Shown here one piece after another: positions 7,683 to 17,500 of a stretch of DNA of 33,568 nucleotides. A program made the translations under genes and the position numbers. Origin of the DNA: a bacterium (GTDB lineage: Bacteria > UBP15 > UBA6099 > DSWB01); contig JAGUYV010000452.1 in assembly GCA_020061125.1 (NCBI GenBank), forward strand, positions 1-33,568, written 5' to 3'. Under the pieces are notes generated by a model. That model ran no database searches and was not told the origin of the DNA. It was given only the letters and a program-made list of their open reading frames with translations. Position 1 is the stretch's first letter, and every line of letters starts with the position of its first letter.

Positions 7683-8002
7683 CAGGCATCGTCCTCTGAT
7701 GCATCGCCGATCTGCGCCATGGCCGCGCTGTACGGCTGGCGCGAACTGTCCAGTGTGTCGCGCACATCTTCGCGCGAGCGCGCCAGCAGGGTGGCCGACG
7801 ATATGCGCGTTATGAAGGTTTTGCTGTCTGTGAGGATGATTGTGGATTCCTTGCCCTCGGAGATGTCTTCGATGTTCCCGCGCTGGCGGATTTCGTTCAG
7901 AAACCGGCGTCCCTTGGTGTCTTCCTGTAACGAGGCCACATTGAAAATGCCGATTATTTCGCTGCTTCTAAGCAATACATTGTTGCCGATGTGCAGAAAC
8001 AT
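7682..8002 (-). CDS. RemB/YaaB-like extracellular matrix regulator family protein (DUF370)
   Basis: This 106-residue protein starts MFLHIGNNVLLRSSEIIGIF, the standard opening of the RemB branch of the DUF370 family, and continues with TIILTDSKTFITRISSATL, which matches the family's conserved second strand. In Bacillus, RemA and RemB affect biofilm matrix genes; outside Firmicutes the role is largely untested. The start is ATG 8002, with GGAGG 7 nt upstream; the track's 8050 start adds 16 unrelated residues. The last ~25 residues are an acidic tail not expected in the core domain. It is the first gene of a probable operon with amrS, sppA, the lipoprotein and the pseudopilin-like gene, and has its own promoter. 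Confidence 0.85.
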   Translation of the reverse strand: MFLHIGNNVLLRSSEIIGIFNVASLQEDTKGRRFLNEIRQRGNIEDISEGKESTIILTDSKTFITRISSATLLARSREDVRDTLDSSRQPYSAAMAQIGDASEDDA

Positions 8003-8049
8003 GAGACGCCCTCCCTGCGGGTCGCGGCCGTGCGGTGAACTTATGTGCA

Positions 8050-8077
8050 ATTATAGCGGATGCCGCGCCGGGGGCAA
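8050..8077 (-). promoter_or_regulatory. Candidate promoter of the remB-amrS operon
   Basis: On the minus strand, TTGCCC (8077-8072) and TATAAT (8055-8050) are separated by 16 bp. The -10 box is perfect. The -35 box begins just after the hairpin at 8099-8079, so the sucC terminator and this promoter abut. The leader before remB is about 40 nt. Confidence 0.55.
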
Positions 8078-8078
8078 A

Positions 8079-8099
8079 GCCGGAGCGGTCCTCTCCGGC
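8079..8099 (-). terminator. Probable sucC terminator
   Basis: The minus strand reads GCCGGAG, a 7-nt loop, CTCCGGC and then TTTGCC, 13 nt after the sucC stop. The T-run is short, so the strength is uncertain, but its position between sucC and the remB promoter fits a transcript end. Confidence 0.5.
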
Positions 8100-8112
8100 G
8101 GCCCGTGCCGGC

Positions 8113-9249
8113 TTACGCCGCGCCGATAAGTTCCACGATTCTGCGCGCTGCGTCCATGCCGCTTTCCTCGAAGGTGTAGCCAGCCTGTTCGAGCAGGGCG
8201 CGGCCTTCGCTCTCGTTGGTGCCCTTGAGCCGGATGACAAGGGGCACTCTGATTTCAAACCGGCCCGCAGCCTCAATGATGCCTTTGGCCACTTCGTCGC
8301 AACGGGTGATGCCCCCGAATACATTAATGAGGATTCCTTTGACATTGGGATCCTTGAGGAGGATGGACAGGGAATTTGCGACCACATCCGCGCGCGCGCC
8401 GCCTCCGATGTCCAGAAAGTTGGCGGGCTTGCGGCCCGCGGCCGCTGCCATGTCCAGCGTGGCCATGACCAGGCCCGCGCCATTGCCGATGACGCCGACT
8501 TCGCCAGTCAGGCGGACATACGCCAGCCCCAGGCCGTGCGCCTCGGCTTCGAGCGCGTCCACTTCGCTCTCTTCCTTGAATGCGTCCAGTTCCTTGTGCC
8601 GGAACAGCGCGTTGTCGTCAAAGTCAATCTTGGCGTCAATGGCCATAAACGCGCCGTCCTTTGTGCGCACCAGCGGATTGATTTCCGCAAGCTGCGCGTC
8701 CATGTCCAGATAACACTTGCAGAGCTTTGCGAGTATCGGGGAAATGCCCTTGATCTCGTCCGCGTCGAACCCGCCCGAATACAGGGCTTTTCGAATCACG
8801 AACGGCTCCGGGCCGATAAGCGGATCAATGGGCGCGCGTCCGATTTTTTCCGGGGTCTGCGCGGCCACCTGCTCGATGTCCACGCCGCCCTCGCGGCTCA
8901 CCAGTATCATGGGCATGCGACTCTCGCGATCCAGGGTCACGCCCAGGTAGTACTCGTGTTCGATGTCCACGGCGCGCACCACGGCTACTTTTTTAACGGG
9001 CAGGCCCTTGATCTCCATGCCCAGAATGTTTCCCGCAACGCCGCTGGCGTCCGCCGGGTTTTGAACCACTTTCACGCCCCCGGCCTTGCCGCGGCCACCC
9101 GCATGCACCTGCGCTTTGATTACCACCGGAGAATTGATTTTCATGGCCAGCGCACCGGCCTCGTCCGCTGTCTCCGCCACATAACCTTCAGAGACGGGAA
9201 TGCCGAACTGTTTGAAAATCTCCCGGCCCTGGTATTCGTGAACTTTCAT
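8113..9249 (-). CDS. sucC: Succinate-CoA ligase (ADP-forming) subunit beta
   Basis: This 378-residue subunit binds nucleotide and succinate and, with SucD, interconverts succinyl-CoA and succinate with substrate-level phosphorylation in the TCA cycle. It opens with the invariant MKVHEYQGREIFKQFGIPV, followed by the ATP-grasp loop GGRGKAGGV (about residues 52-60), the EINPL metal-site region, and the C-terminal ligase domain with FLDIGGGA and NVFGGITRCDEVA. The length is normal for the family. The partner gene sucD, which nearly always follows directly, is absent: the gene ends in a hairpin and remB follows. A good promoter lies upstream. Confidence 0.96.
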   Translation of the reverse strand: MKVHEYQGREIFKQFGIPVSEGYVAETADEAGALAMKINSPVVIKAQVHAGGRGKAGGVKVVQNPADASGVAGNILGMEIKGLPVKKVAVVRAVDIEHEYYLGVTLDRESRMPMILVSREGGVDIEQVAAQTPEKIGRAPIDPLIGPEPFVIRKALYSGGFDADEIKGISPILAKLCKCYLDMDAQLAEINPLVRTKDGAFMAIDAKIDFDDNALFRHKELDAFKEESEVDALEAEAHGLGLAYVRLTGEVGVIGNGAGLVMATLDMAAAAGRKPANFLDIGGGARADVVANSLSILLKDPNVKGILINVFGGITRCDEVAKGIIEAAGRFEIRVPLVIRLKGTNESEGRALLEQAGYTFEESGMDAARRIVELIGAA

Positions 9250-9283
9250 CTGCGCCGTCTCCCATGCTGTTTATTGAATAAAA

Positions 9284-9312
9284 ACTATAACACAGGCCGC
9301 GCGCGCACACAA
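9284..9312 (-). promoter_or_regulatory. Candidate promoter of sucC
   Basis: The minus strand carries TTGTGT (9312-9307), a 17-bp GC-rich spacer and TATAGT (9289-9284). It is back to back with a TATAAT box on the plus strand at 9341-9346 that may serve the DUF4838 gene, which lacks a clear -35 box. Confidence 0.55.
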
Positions 9313-9381
9313 AGAGGCGCAAGCCGCCGCAATGCCGTAGTATAATTCCGGATGAGTGAATACATATTTGGGAGTCGTGCC

Positions 9382-11208
9382 ATGATCAAAAGAAATGTCG
9401 ATCGGTTCGCGGCGGCGTGCCTGCTTGCGGTGTGCGTGCTGTGCCGCGCCGTTCAAGCTGCGCCGCCGCTTGCGGAAAACGGCTCGAGCCAGTATGAGAT
9501 CGTGCTGCCCGCGGACGCCATTGCTTCGGAGCGCTATGCCGCGGAAGAACTGCAATACTTCTTGAAGCAGATTTCCGGCGCGGAACTGCGCATCGTCGAG
9601 GAATCCGCGGCGTCGGGCGGTCCGGCTGTTCATCTTGGATTCACGGTCAAGGCGTTGATTACGCCGTCGGCGAAAACGCGCCCCGCCCCCGGCGCTGAAG
9701 AATTCGTCATGTTTCCAGATCCCGAAGCGGCGGAATTTTTCATCACAGGCGGCCGCCCCCGCGGAGTTCTTTACGGCGTATACGCCTTTCTCGAAGATCA
9801 CCTGGGCTGCCGCTGGTATGCGCCCGGCGTAAGCCGCATCCCGCGCATGGACACCATTCCGTTCCCAGAGATCCGCATGGCGCAAGCCCCCGCGTTCGAG
9901 TACCGCGAGCCGTTCTTTTACCACGCCTTCGACGCGGACTGGGCCGCGCGCAACAGGGTCAACGGCTCGACCCCTAAGCTCACGGACAGGCACGGAGGCA
10001 AAGTCACCTATTCGCATTTCGTGCATACCTTCAACGAACTTGTGCCCCCGGCGCAGTATTTCGACGCGCACCCCGAATACTTCACGCACATCACGGACCC
10101 GAATGTCAAAGATAAAACGCAACTGTGCGTGACCAATCCCGAGGTTCTCGACATCTCGAAGCAGCGGGTCATGCAGTGGATGGACGACGCCCCGCACGCC
10201 ACGATCTTCTCGGTTTCGCAGAACGACAACATCAACTACTGCCTGCGGGAAGGCGATGCAGCGCTGGAAAAAGAGGAAGGCTCCCCCGCGGGGCCTTTGC
10301 TTCACTTCGTGAACGCCATTGCGGATTATATCGCCGAGAAGCATCCCAGCAAATTTGTGGACACGCTCGCTTACCAATACACCGAAACCGCGCCCCGAAC
10401 CGTGCGGCCCAGGGACAATGTTATTATCCGGCTGTGCCACATGGCCCCGTCATGCGACACGCACCCGCTCGACAAATGCTTCTGGAACGCCGCGTACATG
10501 AAGAACCTGCGCGCGTGGACGGACATCAGCAAGCATGTTTTCGTGTGGCATTACGTCACGAATTTCAATCACTATCTGATGCCGTTCCCGGATGTTCGTG
10601 CCGTGGTTCGCGACATTCCCACTTATCACAAATACGGCGTGGACGGCATCTTCGCGCAGGGCAGTTACCAGGGGCACGGCGGCAACTTTGCGGAGCTGAA
10701 AGCCTGGCTCATCGCAAAGCTGCTGTGGAACCCGGATGCGGATGCCAAAGCGCTCATTGAGGAATTCTTTCGCGGGTATTACGGTCCGGCCGCGGCGCCC
10801 ATGCTCGATTACTTCCACGCGCTGCACAAAACCGTGCAGGACCCGAATGCGCATGCGCATCTGTACACGGCGCCGGACAAAACCTTTCTGCCGCGCGAAA
10901 CTCTGGTTTTTGCAGATGAGTGTTTCGACAAAGCCGAAGCCCTGGCCTCGGGCGATGATGCGCTCCTTGCGAGAATCCGGCGCGATCGCCTGGGCCTGAC
11001 ATATCTTAAACTTGTGGCCCCCCATCTCTATGGCTGGACCCGTGAGGATCTCAAACCGGGAAGCGCGCAGGACCAACAGGCGCGGCTTGAACGGTTTGCA
11101 CGCGATCTCGAGACCCTTGGCGTCACGCGCCTCGACGAATGGCATTCCCGTGAGGAATCGTTGCAAAAAATCCGCGAAATCACAGCGGCACAGACATCGG
11201 GTGACTGA
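9382..11208 (+). CDS. Secreted DUF4838 protein (glycoside-hydrolase-like)
   Basis: This 608-residue protein starts with a signal peptide (MIKRNVDRFAAACLLAVCVL, cleavage probably after VQA). Next comes an alpha/beta N-terminal domain of the type preceding GH67/GH20 enzymes (IVLPADAIASERYAAEELQYF, about residues 37-57), then the DUF4838 core with VLYGVYAFLEDHLGCRWYAP, a conserved MAPSCDTHPLDKC segment and HKYGVDGIFAQGSYQGHGG. DUF4838 proteins are common in polysaccharide-degrading bacteria and are presumed carbohydrate-active, but no activity is assigned here. ATG 9382 is preferred over 9352 because GGGAG precedes it and the signal peptide then begins with basic residues. It is probably monocistronic, divergent from sucC. 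Confidence 0.85.
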   Translation: MIKRNVDRFAAACLLAVCVLCRAVQAAPPLAENGSSQYEIVLPADAIASERYAAEELQYFLKQISGAELRIVEESAASGGPAVHLGFTVKALITPSAKTRPAPGAEEFVMFPDPEAAEFFITGGRPRGVLYGVYAFLEDHLGCRWYAPGVSRIPRMDTIPFPEIRMAQAPAFEYREPFFYHAFDADWAARNRVNGSTPKLTDRHGGKVTYSHFVHTFNELVPPAQYFDAHPEYFTHITDPNVKDKTQLCVTNPEVLDISKQRVMQWMDDAPHATIFSVSQNDNINYCLREGDAALEKEEGSPAGPLLHFVNAIADYIAEKHPSKFVDTLAYQYTETAPRTVRPRDNVIIRLCHMAPSCDTHPLDKCFWNAAYMKNLRAWTDISKHVFVWHYVTNFNHYLMPFPDVRAVVRDIPTYHKYGVDGIFAQGSYQGHGGNFAELKAWLIAKLLWNPDADAKALIEEFFRGYYGPAAAPMLDYFHALHKTVQDPNAHAHLYTAPDKTFLPRETLVFADECFDKAEALASGDDALLARIRRDRLGLTYLKLVAPHLYGWTREDLKPGSAQDQQARLERFARDLETLGVTRLDEWHSREESLQKIREITAAQTSGD

Positions 11209-11301
11209 ATGATGGTGTCATGAGCGTTGCTGACGGGAACACAATGCGCGCCTTTGCCATTTCTTTTTTCAGAATAAATGCACAACGGGGAGGCAACGGC
11301 G

Positions 11302-11769
11302 ATGAGCAACATTCTCGATAAATTTCATTACGGCATATATGTGATGGGAGTTCAGAGCGGCGGGGAAATCAGCGCCATGGTAGCCTCGTGGGTCACGCAG
11401 GTGTCCGGGGATCCCGAGATGGTCGGCGTGGCCGTGAAAAAGGGGCGACACACGCTTCAGTTGCTCGACACGGGCAAGAAGTTCACCCTTGCGCTCCTTG
11501 GCCAGGATCAGTCGGACATCATGGATCGTTTCAAGGGCGCCAAGGAAATTGCTGACGGGAAAATCAATGGCGTGCCGTACAAACTTGCGGACAACGGAGC
11601 GCCCGTGCCCGAGCAATGCGTTGGGTACATTGAATTGACGCTGGAAGGCCGGCTCACGCTCGGCAACCACATTTTCTGCATGGGCCGGGTTACGGGCAAG
11701 CACACGGTCAACGATGGCCGGGGCCTGTGCGTCGCCGATTTGGTCGGTCATGTCTACAGGGGAAAATAG
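11302..11769 (+). CDS. Flavin reductase-like (FMN-binding split-barrel) protein
   Basis: This 155-residue protein fits the flavin reductase-like split beta-barrel family. It opens MSNILDKFHYGIYVMG, then a VASWVTQVSGDPEMVGVAV segment that matches the family's substrate/FMN-binding strands, KFTLALLGQ, and a late YIELTLEGRLTLGNHIFCMG region. Such proteins bind FMN as dimers and act as NAD(P)H:flavin reductases or electron carriers; no redox partner gene is next to it. The start at ATG 11302 has GGGGAGG upstream and fits the family's usual N terminus better than the track's 11278. It converges on uvrA across a hairpin. Confidence 0.85.
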   Translation: MSNILDKFHYGIYVMGVQSGGEISAMVASWVTQVSGDPEMVGVAVKKGRHTLQLLDTGKKFTLALLGQDQSDIMDRFKGAKEIADGKINGVPYKLADNGAPVPEQCVGYIELTLEGRLTLGNHIFCMGRVTGKHTVNDGRGLCVADLVGHVYRGK

Positions 11770-11777
11770 GCCTTCAT

Positions 11778-11807
11778 CCGCTGAAGTTTTTTTGTTTCAG
11801 TCAGCGG
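11778..11807. terminator. Possible bidirectional terminator between flavin reductase gene and uvrA
   Basis: CCGCTGA (11778-11784) pairs with TCAGCGG (11801-11807) around a T-rich 16-nt loop. The convergent position supports a terminator role, although no T-run follows the stem on the plus strand. Confidence 0.35.
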
Positions 11808-11812
11808 AATCA

Positions 11813-14665
<2,853 letters not shown>

Positions 14666-14794
14666 ATTCCTCCGTGGCCGAAGCATTTACGGTCCACGAT
14701 AAATTATAAGAAAATAGCACAGATACAGACATGGCGTCCGATAGCTTTGGGACGATGTCCAAGCTGGAAAAGCCGGAAAAACAGAAAAACAAAA

Positions 14795-14821
14795 CCGCCC
14801 CTGCCGTTGAGGCGGGGGCGG
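14795..14821 (-). terminator. Rho-independent terminator of the acidic secreted protein gene
   Basis: On the minus strand an 11-bp stem (one mismatch) with a 5-nt loop is followed by TTTTGTTTTT. It ends transcription about 35 nt after the stop at 14858. Confidence 0.8.
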
Positions 14822-14857
14822 CTGTTTTTCCGGTTTGCGTTCTCTGTCGAAGCCTGG

Positions 14858-16042
14858 TTATTTGATGGTGACTTCGGTGTTGGAGAACACGAGCTGCTGG
14901 TAGTGCGAGCAGTTGAGCGGAATGGGCATGAAGGAATCAATGGAAGCGTTGGCTGCGGTGAGAACGATGATGCGGACCATGTTGCTGGGGTTTGCGTTAG
15001 AACACTCTGTGCATTTCACCGAATCTTTATTCGTTCGGCACTCGACGCATGCATCACTACTGCCCTCAATAGCGCTGCGCTTGATGCTGCCGATGAAGGT
15101 GTTGCCGTCCTGTTTGCCCGTGGGCTTGGCGGCGAACAGCAGGCCGTCCATGATGTTGCCGCTCATGAGTTTGCCGATGTCGAGGACCAGCATGCCGGTC
15201 TTCATGGCTTCGTCCACATCCGCCTGGCTGATGCCTTCGGGAAGGCTGCCGACCTGTCCGAGCAGGCCCTTAATCAGTTCCTGGCCTTCGGGTTCGCGGG
15301 CCAGCGGGAGGTTGACCCACAGCTTGCCCACCATGAGGCCTTCGCTCTGCTCGATGTCGGGGTTGGTCATTTTCACGCCGTAGAAGTGAATGTACGGGGG
15401 ATTCAGAGTCCCGCCGTTGAACTTGCCCTGCACCTTGTAGCCCACATACACGCGCTCGTCATCGAACGCGGCCATGGTGTCGAGAATGTCCATGTCATCG
15501 GGAACGATGTCCACGGAGTTGTCCATATCCGCGGTTCCGGGAATCATGGCGTCCACGGCGGCGGCGGCGTCCGCAACTTTGAACGCCTGTGTGGTGGTGT
15601 TGCCGAAGGTGTCGGCCGCGGAAACGGCCACGGTGACTTTGTCGCCGCTCTTGGCGGGGATTTTGCCCGTGCACTTGAGGCCTTCACAGGTGAGGTCCAC
15701 GGACTTCTTGCCCTTGAGGTCGCCATTGACGGCGTACCAGGCTTTGGCGGCGGCGATCTTGACTTCTTCTTCCTCATCCTCGGCGCCCACGATTTCGAAC
15801 TCGGCCGAGACGGCGCCCGCGGCGTCAACGCTCACATTCACAATCTTGGGATAGGTTGTGTGCATGATGTTGCCGAAAGCGTCTTCTTCTTCCTCTTCAT
15901 CCCAATCGTCCCAGTCGTCCTCGGCGGCGATCACGATGCTGTCGTCCTGCGCGGCTGCGGCTTTGACTGCGGGAAGCAGGGTGGCGCTTACCGCGAAGAA
16001 AAATGCCAGCAGCATCAGAAGGTAATTGCGGGAAAGCTTCAT
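14858..16042 (-). CDS. Acidic exported protein with Ig-like and DOMON-like module and a CxxC-x8-CxxC cluster
   Basis: This 394-residue protein has a signal peptide (MKLSRNYLLMLLAFFFAVSA, cleavage near KAAAA). A very acidic stretch follows (EDDWDDWDEEEEEDAF, residues 41-56), then an Ig-like region (about 64-155) and a beta-rich DOMON-like region (about 184-370) containing DDERVYVGYKVQGK. Four cysteines at 332, 335, 344 and 347 form a zinc-ribbon-like CVEC-x8-CTEC motif inside the second domain. The same two-domain order occurs in the ceramidase-like protein two genes upstream. ATG 16042 has AAAGGAG upstream; the track start at 16204 would extend through a likely untranslated leader. I know no named family. 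The export call is confident; domain names are by visual comparison. Confidence 0.7.
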   Translation of the reverse strand: MKLSRNYLLMLLAFFFAVSATLLPAVKAAAAQDDSIVIAAEDDWDDWDEEEEEDAFGNIMHTTYPKIVNVSVDAAGAVSAEFEIVGAEDEEEEVKIAAAKAWYAVNGDLKGKKSVDLTCEGLKCTGKIPAKSGDKVTVAVSAADTFGNTTTQAFKVADAAAAVDAMIPGTADMDNSVDIVPDDMDILDTMAAFDDERVYVGYKVQGKFNGGTLNPPYIHFYGVKMTNPDIEQSEGLMVGKLWVNLPLAREPEGQELIKGLLGQVGSLPEGISQADVDEAMKTGMLVLDIGKLMSGNIMDGLLFAAKPTGKQDGNTFIGSIKRSAIEGSSDACVECRTNKDSVKCTECSNANPSNMVRIIVLTAANASIDSFMPIPLNCSHYQQLVFSNTEVTIK

Positions 16043-16165
16043 TCTGTGCGTGCTCCTTTCGGGTTTGGGGTTTTTCGGTCCATTTATCCTTACAGGGCTG
16101 ATGTGATCCCCGATTGAAAATGAATCCGGTCTTTCCCGTAAACGGGATCTGTTCCTTATCTCAAT

Positions 16166-16182
16166 CGGCTTGTGACAAGCCG
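16166..16182 (-). promoter_or_regulatory. Hairpin in the long leader of the acidic protein gene
   Basis: A perfect 7-bp stem (CGGCTTG / CAAGCCG, 3-nt loop) lies about 15 nt after the predicted transcription start. A second short palindrome CCCGTAAACGGG follows at about 16136-16147. The leader of roughly 150 nt is long for this genome. I could not match it to a known riboswitch. Confidence 0.35.
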
Positions 16183-16203
16183 CACAATGCAATGACCACG
16201 GCA

Positions 16204-16232
16204 ATTATATTATGTTCCCCTGCATTCGTAAA
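16204..16232 (-). promoter_or_regulatory. Candidate promoter of the acidic secreted protein gene
   Basis: The minus strand shows TTTACG (16232-16227), a 17-bp spacer and a perfect TATAAT (16209-16204). It gives the gene a transcript separate from the upstream hydrolase. Confidence 0.6.
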
Positions 16233-16355
16233 GAGGAAATCATAGTTTGTGGTTCGGCATTGCCGTGTATGTTAAGACCCTCCTTTCGCATGGCCGCTTA
16301 CCGCGGTTTTCCGGCTCTCGGAACTGCACCGTTGAGCCGTTGTACTGCATAATGC

Positions 16356-16386
16356 GGCGGCGGGCGCGCAACTTACATGCGCCGCC
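16356..16386 (-). other. Inverted repeat downstream of the alpha/beta hydrolase gene
   Basis: GGCGGCG (16356-16362) and CGCCGCC (16380-16386) flank a 17-nt loop about 55 nt after the hydrolase stop at 16441. There is no T-run, so it may be a weak terminator or only a stabilising 3' structure. Besides this inverted repeat, the promoter and the leader hairpin, I see no gene in the 398-nt spacer 16043-16440; the 65-codon ORF at 16240-16437 looks spurious. Confidence 0.3.
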
Positions 16387-16440
16387 TCGGTTGTGCGGTA
16401 TTTTTCCAAAATTCCATGGCCGGCTTGTGCGGCTCACGGC

Positions 16441-17454
16441 TCACAATGTGCGTTTGAACCACTTGAGGGCGTCCACCAGAACGCGGTCAAAGGGCAGAAT
16501 GTGCCCGGAGTCGTACCAGATCACAGCCTTTTTCTCCGTGGGGGTGATGGCGTGCAGCTTGTTCATGGCGGGCACGGTCATGGTGGTGTCTTCCTTGCCG
16601 TTCATGAACATGACCGGGCGGTCCGTGATGCGCTTGGCGAACACGGCCGGATCCACGAACTGGAACGCCTCGATAAGCTGTTCGGGCGTGACGCCGTGTT
16701 CGTCCATGTATTTCTGGATGTCGGCCACATCGCCGTACTCGGAATGCTTGAAGATGATGGAGAAATCCGCGGCGCCGTCGGCGATGAGAAGCGTCTTGAT
16801 GCGCGGATCCAGGGCGCATGCTGCCGTGCCTGTGACCGCGCCCATGCTGATGCCCATGTAACCGATGCGCGAGGGGTCAATGCCCTTCCACTGTTCAAGG
16901 GCGTCAAACCCGCGGCGGATATCCTGAATCTGCATCATCATGTGCCGGGCGCTCGTGACGGGATCAGGCATGAGGATGTCCATGCCCTCCTGCTTGCGAT
17001 CCCCGCGAAAGATCCCGTCAATGGCCATGAGCGCAACGCCGTGGCCGGGCCAGGCGCTGAACAGTTCGGCCAGGCTCTTGTCCGACACATGAAAGTGCAT
17101 CAGAAACACGGCCGGATACGCACCCGGAGCGGCCGAGCGCTCCGCTTTCATCGGCGCTATGCGGTCTTTGGGCATATACAGAACCGCGGGCACGCGCCGC
17201 CCGTCGAGGCTGTCGTATTTGAAGAAAATTTTGGTGAACGCGCCCATGTCCTTTTCTTCAGTGATTTCAATGTTGAGAGGCTGCGATTTATCATATTCAT
17301 AGGCTGCGCTGACCTTGTTCCAATCAACATGATCGAACGCAGTGACCGTGTCCACGGCGTCGCCGGGCTGTTCCTGAACGGCCAGCGCGGGCATGGCGAA
17401 CGCGACTATCAGCGCCAACGCGGTCACTATTCTCTTCAGCTTTTCAACATGCAT
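16441..17454 (-). CDS. Exported alpha/beta hydrolase (acetyl-xylan-esterase/dienelactone-hydrolase-like)
   Basis: This 337-residue protein has a signal peptide (cleavage likely after MPALA, residue 25) and an alpha/beta hydrolase fold. The catalytic triad can be placed as Ser203 in GISMG, Asp289 in NGKED and His318 in DSGHIL. The conserved strand VPAVLYMPKD and the later DIRRGFDALEQWKGIDPSRIGYMG fit the acetyl xylan esterase / dienelactone hydrolase group. The substrate cannot be told. It begins 46 nt after the ceramidase-like gene and has GGAGGA 6 nt before its ATG, so the two are probably co-transcribed. Two exported hydrolases in one operon suggest sequential breakdown of an ester- or amide-linked extracellular compound; that is inference. 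Confidence 0.85.
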   Translation of the reverse strand: MHVEKLKRIVTALALIVAFAMPALAVQEQPGDAVDTVTAFDHVDWNKVSAAYEYDKSQPLNIEITEEKDMGAFTKIFFKYDSLDGRRVPAVLYMPKDRIAPMKAERSAAPGAYPAVFLMHFHVSDKSLAELFSAWPGHGVALMAIDGIFRGDRKQEGMDILMPDPVTSARHMMMQIQDIRRGFDALEQWKGIDPSRIGYMGISMGAVTGTAACALDPRIKTLLIADGAADFSIIFKHSEYGDVADIQKYMDEHGVTPEQLIEAFQFVDPAVFAKRITDRPVMFMNGKEDTTMTVPAMNKLHAITPTEKKAVIWYDSGHILPFDRVLVDALKWFKRTL

Positions 17455-17500
17455 GTTGCTTCCTCCATGAAGTGTGTGTTGCTATTCTCGCGACAACGGC

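Noticed and set aside
6804-9345. Two long plus-strand ORFs (441 and 436 aa)
   Set aside because: They mirror amrS, remB and sucC on the opposite strand and their translations show no recognisable family.
9271-10440. 389-aa minus-strand ORF
   Set aside because: Antisense to the DUF4838 gene and overlapping the divergent promoters; composition is Arg/Val/Gly-rich shadow.
14690-14760. LexA/SOS box before uvrA
   Set aside because: No CTG-N10-CAG or Bacillus-type GAAC-N4-GTTC site could be found in the uvrA upstream region.
16240-16437. 65-aa minus-strand ORF in the spacer before the acidic gene
   Set aside because: Arg-rich translation, no ribosome site, and it overlaps an inverted repeat; judged non-coding.
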